NCBI GenBank assembly: GCA_035934385.1 | Contig: DASYXY010000087.1 | Coordinates: 92,180 to 156,179, forward strand | DNA length: 64,000 nt | Direction of reading: 5' to 3' | DNA from: CF-118 sp035934385 | Lineage (GTDB): Bacteria; Chloroflexota; Dormibacteria; Dormibacterales; Dormibacteraceae | Shown here: positions 57,285-64,000 of the stretch, piece by piece | Position numbering within the stretch: position 1 is the first letter of the stretch | Layout: each line of letters opens with the position of its first letter | Translations under genes and position numbers: made by a program | The notes under the pieces: generated by a model | The model's database searches: none | The model's input: the letters and a program-made list of their open reading frames with translations, nothing else | Told to the model about the DNA's origin: nothing

Positions 57285-58559
57285 ATGGCCAAGAGGCTCC
57301 AGTCGACGGCGCGATGGCTGCGCTGGCTCACACCCGGGCTCGAAATCAAGCGCTGGCTGCTGCTCCTGATGTTCGCCGAGCTCGTACTGGTGCTGGGCGC
57401 CGCGTACGCGTTGAAGGAGATCTACCAGACGGCCACGCTGCCGCGCCAGTTCTACTACATCACCCTGCAGTTCTGGCCCTACTGGGCGCGCGCCACGGTG
57501 TTCGGCGCGCTCGGTGTCGGGCTGCTGGCGTTCAGCTACTTGAAGCTCACGCAGTCGGTGCTTGGACCCTTTCTGCCAGGCACCAACATGGGCAGCATCG
57601 TCGAGGTGATCCACGCGTTCCGCCTGCGCGGACGCGGGCCGCGCATCGTCGCGGTCGGCGGCGGTACGGGGATGTCCACGCTGCTCCGCGGGCTGAAGAC
57701 GTACACGTCGAACCTCTCGGCCATCCTCACCGTCGCCGACGACGGCGGATCGTCGGGGCGCCTACGCGACGAATACCGCGTGCTGCCGCCAGGCGACTTT
57801 CGGCAGTGCCTCATCGCGCTTGCAGACGCCGAACCCTTGATGAAGCAGCTGTTCGATCACCGCTTCAAGGAGGGCTCGCTCAACGGCCACTCGTTCGGAA
57901 ACCTCTTCATCATGGCGATGGCGGACGTCACCGGAAATTTCGAGCACGCGCTGCGCGAGTCCGGCAAGGTGCTCGCGGTCAAGGGCACCATCGTTCCGTC
58001 GACGCTTCAGGACGTGACGCTTGTCGCTTCCATCAATGGCAGCAACGTCGAGGGCGAGTCGAAGATCCCGAAGCAGAACGGCAGGATCAGCCAGGTCTTT
58101 CTGAAGCCCGACGGCGCGCAGGTCAATCCTGAAGCCGCGCAAGCGATCTTGAATGCCGAGCTCATCGTCATCGGACCCGGATCGCTGTACACGTCGATAC
58201 TTCCCAACCTGCTGGTCGAGGGGATGGTCGAGGCGATCAAGGCCTCACCTGCGCTGAAGCTGCTGGTGTGCAACCTCGCATCGCAGCGCGGCGAGACCGA
58301 CGGCTACGGCGTCGACGACTACCTGCGGGTCATCCGCGAGCACGTCGGGTCGAACCTCTTCGACTTCGTGCTTGTCAACTCGAACCACGCGCACATGCCG
58401 ACCGGCGGCCAGGCCCAGGTCGTGTTCAAGGCCGAGGACGCCTCGATGCATCCCGAGGTGCGTTTCATCGCCGCAGACGTGGTCAACGTCCGCATCCCAT
58501 CGCACCACGACCCCGACAAGCTGGCGCGCGTGATCATGCGGAAGGTGTGGCAGGCCTAG
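57285..58559 (+). CDS. yvcK: YvcK/CofD-like protein with membrane anchor
   Basis: 424 residues. Two membrane helices lie at the N-terminus (WLLLLMFAELVLVLGAAYAL, and ATVFGALGVGLLAFSYL), then the YvcK domain from about 118: IVAVGGGTGMSTLLRGLK, AILTVADDGGSSGRLRDEY, PPGDFRQCLIALAD, GHSFGNLFIMAM, GPGSLYTSILPNLLV and CNLASQRGETDGY. YvcK binds UDP-sugars and links carbon metabolism to cell-wall synthesis; it lacks enzyme activity in known cases. The N-terminal helices match the longer uridine-diphosphate-N-acetylglucosamine-binding YvcK versions. It overlaps the convergent PAP2 gene by 26 bp. Confidence 0.9.
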   Translation: MAKRLQSTARWLRWLTPGLEIKRWLLLLMFAELVLVLGAAYALKEIYQTATLPRQFYYITLQFWPYWARATVFGALGVGLLAFSYLKLTQSVLGPFLPGTNMGSIVEVIHAFRLRGRGPRIVAVGGGTGMSTLLRGLKTYTSNLSAILTVADDGGSSGRLRDEYRVLPPGDFRQCLIALADAEPLMKQLFDHRFKEGSLNGHSFGNLFIMAMADVTGNFEHALRESGKVLAVKGTIVPSTLQDVTLVASINGSNVEGESKIPKQNGRISQVFLKPDGAQVNPEAAQAILNAELIVIGPGSLYTSILPNLLVEGMVEAIKASPALKLLVCNLASQRGETDGYGVDDYLRVIREHVGSNLFDFVLVNSNHAHMPTGGQAQVVFKAEDASMHPEVRFIAADVVNVRIPSHHDPDKLARVIMRKVWQA

Positions 58560-59436
58560 GCGTTCTCGGCAGTCGCCGGCGCGCCACCAGCTCCACGATC
58601 GCCGTCGCCACCGCCACATAGACGTAACCCGCGAGCGCGTCCACGACGTAGTGCTCGCCGAGATATACGATCGAAAGCACGACCGCCAGTGACCACGCGA
58701 TCAGGCCGATCGCCAGCGGCCGGTACCGCATCCATGCGTAGGCGGCGGCCAGCGCTGGAAACGCCGCGTGCAGTGACGGGAAGGCTGCGAACTTGTTCGG
58801 GTTGAAGCTCTGGTACAGCTCCGAGATCGCATACCTGCCGTCCCAAAGCGCGGCGACCGTCTGGTTGTTGATCTTCACGACCTGTTGCGGGAGCTGGTAC
58901 CAGGGCGGTGCGCTCGGGAAGAAGAGATAGGTTGCGAACGCCAGAAAGCACATGAGCAGCAGCGCGGCGACGAAGCGGCGGTAGTGGTCGCGGTTGTTCA
59001 CCCAGAACACGAACCCGACCACGATCGGCAGCGGGAAGTGCATGAAGTAGAAGAACATCGCGATCACGTCCTGCGGGCTGACGACACCGGGGTGGTAGAA
59101 CGCGTGCTGCAGGGCGAGAGTCGGAATCGAGCCTGCGAAGACGAAGCGCTCAAGGCCCGAAAGGTCATATGGCGCGAACCCGGTCTTGGCCGCGAAACCC
59201 CGCATCTCCTCGTACGCGAGGAACAGGATCAGGAAGGGCAGCCAGTCGATCACGAAGCTGCGGCCCCGCCCGAGCGCGATCGCGATCAGCAGCAAGGCCA
59301 GCACGACCCATTCCGGCTCGATCGAGACGCCCCGCCACAGCATCACGCCGAATATCAGGAGGAGGTAAGCGGCACTCCCGGCGAGGATGAGACGCGACCG
59401 CCTGGGCGCGGGACGCGGCTCAGTCTTTTCGGACAA
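58534..59436 (-). CDS. PAP2-family phosphatase/inositolphosphotransferase-like
   Basis: 300 residues with about seven membrane helices. PAP2-type active-site pieces are FPSLHAAFPALAAAYA (SLH with His) and YLGEHYVVDALAGYVY (EHxxxD). FFPSAPPWYQLP earlier replaces the usual KxxxxxxRP lysine motif, as in the Aur1/inositol phosphorylceramide synthase branch (PAP2_3). It may transfer or hydrolyse a lipid-linked phosphate at the membrane. It overlaps RidA by 17 bp. Confidence 0.82.
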   Translation of the reverse strand: MSEKTEPRPAPRRSRLILAGSAAYLLLIFGVMLWRGVSIEPEWVVLALLLIAIALGRGRSFVIDWLPFLILFLAYEEMRGFAAKTGFAPYDLSGLERFVFAGSIPTLALQHAFYHPGVVSPQDVIAMFFYFMHFPLPIVVGFVFWVNNRDHYRRFVAALLLMCFLAFATYLFFPSAPPWYQLPQQVVKINNQTVAALWDGRYAISELYQSFNPNKFAAFPSLHAAFPALAAAYAWMRYRPLAIGLIAWSLAVVLSIVYLGEHYVVDALAGYVYVAVATAIVELVARRRLPRTPRPATPSA

Positions 59437-59896
59437 CCACCACCGCCGTGATCTCCACTGTCACCGAGAACGGCAGCGCGCTAGCCCCGACGGCCGCGCG
59501 CGTGTGCTTGCCGGCCTCGCCAAGCACGTCGGCGATCAGGTCTGAGGCAGCGTTCATCACCTTTGGTTGATCGCCGAAATCGTCAGTCGACAGCACCCAC
59601 CCGATCAGCTGCACGACCTCGACTACGTTGTCGAGGCCGGCGGCCGCCTCGATCTGAGCCAGCACGTTGAGGGCCGCGGCGCGCGCGGCGTCCTGCGCTT
59701 TTTCGACGCTCACCTGGTGCGGGCATCTGCCCGTCAGGCGTGCGCCCTCGCGCGACGAGACCTGGCCCGCGATGAAGAGCAGCGCCATGCCCTGACCCAC
59801 CGGCACGAGCCGTGCCGGAATGTAGGAAGCCGCCGGAGGCGGAGGCGCGGGCAGCGTCAGGCCAAGCTCACGCAGCCGTTCATGAGGTTTGGTCAC
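59420..59896 (-). CDS. RidA family protein
   Basis: 158 residues from GTG 59896 (VTKPHERLRELGLTLP). RidA/YjgF fold: LLFIAGQVSSREGARLTG, ARAAALNVLAQIEAAAGLDNVVEVVQLIGWV and HTRAAVGASALPFSVTVEITAVVVV. The catalytic-type Arg of deaminating RidA appears as TRAAVG (R before AAVG). The family hydrolyses reactive enamines or imines. It belongs to the LLT-extended RidA group with an N-terminal RLRELGL segment. Upstream codons in the same frame do not look coding, so GTG is preferred. Confidence 0.87.
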   Translation of the reverse strand: MTKPHERLRELGLTLPAPPPPAASYIPARLVPVGQGMALLFIAGQVSSREGARLTGRCPHQVSVEKAQDAARAAALNVLAQIEAAAGLDNVVEVVQLIGWVLSTDDFGDQPKVMNAASDLIADVLGEAGKHTRAAVGASALPFSVTVEITAVVVVRKD

Positions 59897-59906
59897 GACG
59901 GAAACG

Positions 59907-61151
59907 TTAGCGGCGGCGGCTTCTGATTTGCGATACGACCGCCAGCAGGAGCACCGCGAGCGCGATGCCGCCGAGCGCGATGTATGGCGCCTGCGCCGAG
60001 CCAAGCCACTTGAACAGGTCGAAGCCAGACGGTTGAGAGCTGTGGGGGCGCGCGCCGCTCGCTGTCGGCGTGACACCGACAGGCTGCTGCGGAGTTCCGC
60101 CCGTGTCGTGATAGCTCCACAGGAAAACGGCATGGTCCGACGGTCGAAAGGTCGCGACATAAAGGATGGGCTGCTCATCGCCAGACACTGCGAGCGCGGT
60201 CACGGACTGCAGTGGGGGAAGCAGCGAGCTGAAGTGCTGGCCCGAATCCCCAGTCGCCCAGACTCCGCCCGATTCGCCCCCACCGCCATCGCTGGCCACG
60301 TAGAAGCGGTCGAAGTGCGCGGCGGTGAAATCGACCTGCGTGTAGTCGGTCGACGGCAGCAGCGCACCTGAGCTCAGCGACGTGAAAGTCGTGCCGTTGT
60401 CCTGGGAGATGAACAGGCCCGTGTTGGTGCCGAGGACGAGCGGGCGAACTGTGCCGTTGGGCGGCAGCGGGCCGGCCGCGAGCCTGGTGACGATGGTGCC
60501 GCTGATCGCGGGCTGCAGTGCCGTCCACGTCGCGCCGGCATCGGCGCTCGTCCACAGCGGGACCGTTCCAGACGGACCGCTGTCACCGCCCGCGACGAGA
60601 CGCACCGGCGGGTTGACCGCAGCCACAGCGATGGCGTCGATGCTCGACGTCGAAAGTCCGATCGAGGTCCATGTCGCTCCGGTGTCGCTCGAGTACACGC
60701 CGCGGTCGGTGGCGGCGACGATCACGGTGCGCGCGAAACCGAACGCGCGCACCGCGCGGCCCTCGAGCCCAGCCGCCGCGCTCCAGCTCCTGCCTCCATC
60801 GGTGCTGATCGACACACCGCCGCCGCGGGTGCCAGCAAGCACAAGAGTCGGATTGAAGGGGCTGTAGGCGATCGTAAGCACGGCCGCGTTGCCTCGCTGC
60901 ACCTGCGACCACGCTGCCCCACCGTCGGCGCTGCGATAGAGACCGCCCTGGCCTCCGCCCGCGATCAGGGCCTGATCGTTCACAGGATCGACCGCAATCG
61001 CGAACACCGGCATACGGCCCGTGTCTGGCAGCGACTTCAGCTCAACCCACGTGGATGGTGGCGACGCGTCCGCGCTCGCGGCGATCGCCGCAATCAACAG
61101 AGTGGGACACACCGCCAAGGTCGCTAGAAGACGCCTGGAGAGCTGCGACAA
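59907..61151 (-). CDS. Secreted, C-terminally anchored BNR/Asp-box beta-propeller protein
   Basis: 414 residues from TTG 61151, with a TAAAAT box 8 nt upstream. Signal peptide: SRRLLATLAVCPTLLIAAIAASADA. Repeated Asp-box units SADGGAAWSQV, STDGGRSWSAA, SSDTGATWTSI, TSADAGATWTAL and SQDNGTTFTSL indicate a sialidase/sortilin/YCF48-like propeller. A Pro/Thr-rich linker and a single C-terminal helix (YIALGGIALAVLLLAVVSQI) with RSRRR anchor it outside the membrane. No catalytic residues of a hydrolase are evident, so it may be a binding or assembly protein. Confidence 0.8.
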   Translation of the reverse strand: MSQLSRRLLATLAVCPTLLIAAIAASADASPPSTWVELKSLPDTGRMPVFAIAVDPVNDQALIAGGGQGGLYRSADGGAAWSQVQRGNAAVLTIAYSPFNPTLVLAGTRGGGVSISTDGGRSWSAAAGLEGRAVRAFGFARTVIVAATDRGVYSSDTGATWTSIGLSTSSIDAIAVAAVNPPVRLVAGGDSGPSGTVPLWTSADAGATWTALQPAISGTIVTRLAAGPLPPNGTVRPLVLGTNTGLFISQDNGTTFTSLSSGALLPSTDYTQVDFTAAHFDRFYVASDGGGGESGGVWATGDSGQHFSSLLPPLQSVTALAVSGDEQPILYVATFRPSDHAVFLWSYHDTGGTPQQPVGVTPTASGARPHSSQPSGFDLFKWLGSAQAPYIALGGIALAVLLLAVVSQIRSRRR

Positions 61152-61208
61152 CCGCGGTTATTTTATCGATGCCCCGCGCCGGCCCTCTGGATCGAGATCA
61201 GCGGTCGA

Positions 61209-62240
61209 TTGAATACAATCCAGCTCGTGCTTGCTCGTGCTGCGAGCTGGCTGGACCGCGCTGCGTTCAGCCCCGACACGCTTCCGGACGACCTCGTGAT
61301 GGGTGTGGCGTTGGCGCCGCCCGTGATCGCGGGGCTCGTCATCTTCAAGCTGCCCGCCGTCGAGATGCTTGGGATCGCGCTTGCCGCAGGCATCGCGGCG
61401 GAGCTGGTCTCGCGCCTGCTTTGGCGGCGCTTGATCCCCAAGCCCGAAACGAGCCCGATCATCGCCGCCGTTATCGGCATCGCGCTGATCGGGGTTGGCG
61501 CGCCCCTGCTGCTCAGCGGAGAAGTCGCGGTGCTCGCCGTCGTGCTCGAGGTGCTGCGCGCTCGCTACACCCCGGCCGTGCATGCGCAACCCGGCCTCAT
61601 CGCGTGGGCCGTGGTCACTCTGGCAAGCCGCGGCGCGACGATGGCGTGGGTCAACCCGAGCGGCGCCAATAACGACGAGCCCATCGCGATATGGCACTTG
61701 CTGCCATCGGACCCGATCCCGGTCGATCCTGTGCATCTTTACGTCGGCAGCGAGCCGGGGCCGGTTTTTGCGACATCTCTGATGGCGATAGCCATAGCGA
61801 TCGCCTGGCTTGCCTACGCCCGCCGGCTGAGCCCGGTGGTGGCGCTCTGTTTCCTGCTCGGTGCGTTGGTCCCGATCGCGGTGTTCCATTGGGACTTCGT
61901 CTTCCAGCTGGACAACGGCCCCCTCTGGTTCGTCGGCGGCCTGATTCTTTCCGACCGACGCAACCTTCCGAGCTCGTGGGCTACGCGCCCGCTCCTTGGT
62001 TTCGTCGCCGGCGCGATCTCGGTGGGGCTTCGTTCCCCCGTTTACGGAAACCGCGGCCTCGAAGCCGCGCTCTTCACGGTGGCCGCCATGCAGGCATTCG
62101 TCGGGCTCGTCGTCGTCGTGATCTGGGCAGTGAAGAACACGAGTCGACGCAGGGAGCGCTCGAGACTCCTGCGCCGGCGCGATGAGCAGCTGCGCGCGAT
62201 CAACCGCACCGACGAGCCCGCCGACCCGACCGCGGCTTAG
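61209..62240 (+). CDS. RnfD/NqrB-like membrane protein (orphan)
   Basis: 343 residues with about nine membrane helices. The order VGSEPGPVFATSLMAIAIAI, LSPVVALCFLLGALVPIAVF, LWFVGGLILSDRRNLPSSWA and GFVAGAISVGLRS resembles the RnfD/NqrB family. The flavinylated Thr motif (SGAT) of true RnfD is not obvious; GPVFATS might be its counterpart. No other Rnf or Nqr subunit lies nearby, so it is an orphan and its redox role is uncertain. The C-terminal tail is Arg-rich. It overlaps the convergent AlkZ-like gene by 4 bp. Confidence 0.6.
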   Translation: MNTIQLVLARAASWLDRAAFSPDTLPDDLVMGVALAPPVIAGLVIFKLPAVEMLGIALAAGIAAELVSRLLWRRLIPKPETSPIIAAVIGIALIGVGAPLLLSGEVAVLAVVLEVLRARYTPAVHAQPGLIAWAVVTLASRGATMAWVNPSGANNDEPIAIWHLLPSDPIPVDPVHLYVGSEPGPVFATSLMAIAIAIAWLAYARRLSPVVALCFLLGALVPIAVFHWDFVFQLDNGPLWFVGGLILSDRRNLPSSWATRPLLGFVAGAISVGLRSPVYGNRGLEAALFTVAAMQAFVGLVVVVIWAVKNTSRRRERSRLLRRRDEQLRAINRTDEPADPTAA

Positions 62241-63376
62241 GCGACAGCCACAGCGTCCAGAGTCACCCCGAGCGCCGCAGCGATGGTTGCGGCCCTGGCC
62301 TCGGCTTCTTTGATGACGCGTGGCTTCAGCGCGGTGAGGGGCGTGATTTCTACGCGCATCTTGCCTCTGGTGACCGCATGAGTCCATACGCCCAGGACGC
62401 GGCCGTTGACGAGCAAGACGGGCGAGATCCAGCCCGCGACCCGGCTGACCTTCCAGCGATGCACAGGTTCGAACAGGTGGTCACGGGTCGCATGGCCCAT
62501 CAGGTACGGATCGAACCCCGGCAGCATCTGAACCGATTCGTGAGCAGCAGCTGAGCGCATCGACCTCAGGTCGGAGGCCAGCATCTGCGCCGGCTGTCCC
62601 TCGATCGAAACGTTGATGAGCTCTTTCTCGATGGCAGACCACGCGGCCCGATCCGCACCGGGGAACATGCCCATCCAACGTGAGAAGTCTTTGCGGGTCG
62701 CCGGACCGTAAGCGCGCAGGTAGCGCCTGGCCAGCTCCGCGCTCGCTGCCTCGGGCGCGAGCTCATGCCATTCGTTGAGCCATTTCTGCGGGCGTACGAA
62801 CGTGACGGACTGGCCACGATTGGGCCCGAAGCAGAGTGAACCCCTGCGCGCCGCCGGCTTCAGGAGGCCGCCCCATCCCGACTTCAGGATCTGGCGGACA
62901 TGCGCCGTCTGGCCGCGACCGACCACCGCGATGAGCTCGTCCCGTGTCATCGGTGTGCCGTCGAGCGCGTCGCCTATTCGCTGGAACAGGTTGTTCATCT
63001 GCGGCTCGGTGAGCTTCAGGTACTTAAGCCAGGCGTTCACGTTGCGCAGCGTGTACGCCCCGAGGACGCCGGTGTAGACGGGCAGGTCCGTGGAGCGCGC
63101 GAGGTGCAGGGTCCCTCGCATGAGCCATGTTTTGACCAGGGTCTTCCGCTTCCAGAGAGCATCCCGAATGTCAGCCGGCGTGCAGTCGACTCGCACCGCG
63201 ATCTGGAGCTCGGCGAACGACATGACCTGGGCTTGCGCGCCACCGATGTCGCCGACGACCTGCGCCAGCTGTGATTTCGGTGCCCGTGTGATCAGGTGAT
63301 GGCGCTCGAGACGGAATCGGTGAACGTCGGACCAGCTCAGCTCCGCGGTGACCCGAGCCTGCGGTCCTCCCGGCAC
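62237..63376 (-). CDS. AlkZ-like winged-helix DNA-binding protein (HTH_42)
   Basis: 379 residues. The HTH_42/DUF1006 fold begins LSWSDVHRFRLERHHLI; the QxQ catalytic-type motif of AlkZ glycosylases appears as QAQ at 48-50 (GGAQAQVMS). Later WLMRGTLHLARSTDLPVY, ADRAAWSAI, MLPGFDPYLMGHATR and VLLVNGRVLGVWTH are family signatures. AlkZ/YcaQ unhook interstrand crosslinks and bulky alkyl lesions. A repair role is plausible but many relatives are untested. It starts at ATG 63376, 5 bp after purA. Confidence 0.8.
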   Translation of the reverse strand: MPGGPQARVTAELSWSDVHRFRLERHHLITRAPKSQLAQVVGDIGGAQAQVMSFAELQIAVRVDCTPADIRDALWKRKTLVKTWLMRGTLHLARSTDLPVYTGVLGAYTLRNVNAWLKYLKLTEPQMNNLFQRIGDALDGTPMTRDELIAVVGRGQTAHVRQILKSGWGGLLKPAARRGSLCFGPNRGQSVTFVRPQKWLNEWHELAPEAASAELARRYLRAYGPATRKDFSRWMGMFPGADRAAWSAIEKELINVSIEGQPAQMLASDLRSMRSAAAHESVQMLPGFDPYLMGHATRDHLFEPVHRWKVSRVAGWISPVLLVNGRVLGVWTHAVTRGKMRVEITPLTALKPRVIKEAEARAATIAAALGVTLDAVAVA

Positions 63377-63381
63377 GCGAT

Positions 63382-64000
63382 CTAGCTGAAGAGCTTGCGG
63401 CCGCGGGTCACGAACTGGTCGCGCCGCGGGCCGGTGCCGACGAGCTCGATCGGCGCGCCGATGAGCTCGGTGATGCGCACGACGTAGTCGCGGCAGCGCT
63501 GGGGCAGATCATCCCAGCACCGGGCGGCACCGATGTCCGTCTGCCAGCCTTCCAGCTCTTCGTAGATGGGCTCGCAGTGCTTGTAGTGGGAGATGTTCGC
63601 GAGCGGGTGGTCGTAGAGCGTGCCGCGGAACCTGTAGCCGGTGCAGATCTTCAGGCGCGGTTGGTCGTCGAGAATGTCGAGCCGCATCAGCGCTGCGACA
63701 CCGACGCCATTGACGCGGCATGTGTAGCGGGCGACCGCGGCGTCGAACCAGCCGATGCGTCGAGCCCTTCCCGTGACGGTCCCGAACTCGTGGCCCCGCT
63801 CGCGGATCTGGTCGCCGATCTCGTCCGTGAGCTCCGAAGGGAACGGCCCGTAGCCGACGCGCGACGTGTACGCCTTGAACACGCCGATGGTCAGGTCGAC
63901 CCTTGTCGGCGGGATGCCGCTGCCCGACAGCGCGCCCCCCGCGGTGGGGTTGGAGCTCGTGACGTACGGGTAGGTGCCGAAGTCGAGGTCGAGCATCGTC
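63382..64000 (-). CDS. purA: Adenylosuccinate synthetase, partial (5' part beyond window)
   Basis: The C-terminal 206 residues or so are visible, running off the right edge in frame (a Thr codon precedes MLDLDFG, as in GTMLDLDFG). LDLDFGTYPYVTSSNPTAGG, VTGRARRIGWFDA, VNGVGVAALMRLDILD, LEGWQTDIGAA and VELVGTGPRRDQFV are PurA signatures (switch loop, IMP/GTP contacts, C-terminal base-binding). It converts IMP and aspartate to adenylosuccinate using GTP. About half the protein lies outside the window. Confidence 0.95.
   Translation of the reverse strand, partial: TMLDLDFGTYPYVTSSNPTAGGALSGSGIPPTRVDLTIGVFKAYTSRVGYGPFPSELTDEIGDQIRERGHEFGTVTGRARRIGWFDAAVARYTCRVNGVGVAALMRLDILDDQPRLKICTGYRFRGTLYDHPLANISHYKHCEPIYEELEGWQTDIGAARCWDDLPQRCRDYVVRITELIGAPIELVGTGPRRDQFVTRGRKLFS

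Overview
The window is a gene-dense, high-GC bacterial chromosome segment. It holds about 64 protein-coding genes, one tRNA and one clear riboswitch. I see no CRISPR array, transposase, integrase or phage gene. The gene set combines menaquinone synthesis, a form II CO/xanthine dehydrogenase cluster with its maturation genes, KorAB-type 2-oxoacid:ferredoxin oxidoreductase, a three-gene proton-translocating transhydrogenase, an F420-type LLM oxidoreductase, a wax ester synthase/DGAT and a DUF5317 protein. This points to an uncultured soil-type member of Chloroflexota/Dormibacterota, with a deep actinobacterial lineage as the alternative. The taxon is an inference from gene content; no marker gene such as 16S is present. 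Many genes overlap as ATGA or GTGA, and many have an extended -10 box only 6-8 nt before the start codon, which suggests leaderless mRNAs.

Layout. 0-6.2 kb: a signalling island, with a partial kinase-like gene at the left edge, a 1350-residue multi-GAF histidine kinase, a receiver-only regulator and an OmpR-type regulator. 6.2-11.3 kb: M20 amidohydrolase, DUF5317 protein, an FtsH-like membrane AAA protease with an unusual insert, a secreted lytic transglycosylase and a small conserved protein. 11.4-17.9 kb: menaquinone genes (MerR regulator-menF, menD, menH, menA, menB; menC and menE are not here). 17.9-28.1 kb: molybdenum-hydroxylase locus. It has a MocA-like cytidylyltransferase with an extra N-terminal domain, xdhC, VWA/coxE, MoxR/coxD and coxM-coxL-coxS on the minus strand, with coxG divergent. 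Endonuclease IV and a CGNR regulator sit inside it. 28.1-33.3 kb: amidase, methyltransferase, AlkA-like glycosylase, cspA with a structured leader, EamA transporter.

33.4-38.7 kb: a neutral-lipid/ester locus, with WS/DGAT, two paralogous lipase-like hydrolases, an SDR, a TetR regulator with a clear operator and a further alpha/beta hydrolase. 38.7-41 kb: TPP riboswitch, CytX-like transporter and thiD. 41-44.5 kb: membrane proteins, tandem GNAT and LLM oxidoreductase. 44.7-50.4 kb: pntA-pntAB-pntB divergent from korA-korB, a redox block linking NADPH/NADH, ferredoxin and 2-oxoacids. 50.4-56.1 kb: two further HhH-GPD glycosylases, an APH-fold kinase, an M3 oligoendopeptidase and a membrane histidine kinase. 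56.1-64 kb: GNAT, tRNA-Gln(CUG), DUF5808, YvcK, PAP2, RidA, a BNR beta-propeller protein, an RnfD/NqrB-like protein, an AlkZ-like protein and the 3' part of purA.

Most notable beyond routine annotation: (i) four genes whose conserved N-terminus runs upstream of any ATG/GTG/TTG, two of them reaching a CTG that overlaps the preceding stop codon as CTGA; (ii) a dispersed GAGTGCCGGCACTC palindrome found in clusters exactly between two convergent gene pairs; (iii) a cspA leader with two perfect hairpins; (iv) operator-like inverted repeats at several regulator and divergent promoters; (v) a possible small RNA with an intrinsic terminator at 44.5-44.7 kb. No stretch over 300 bases lacks a gene.
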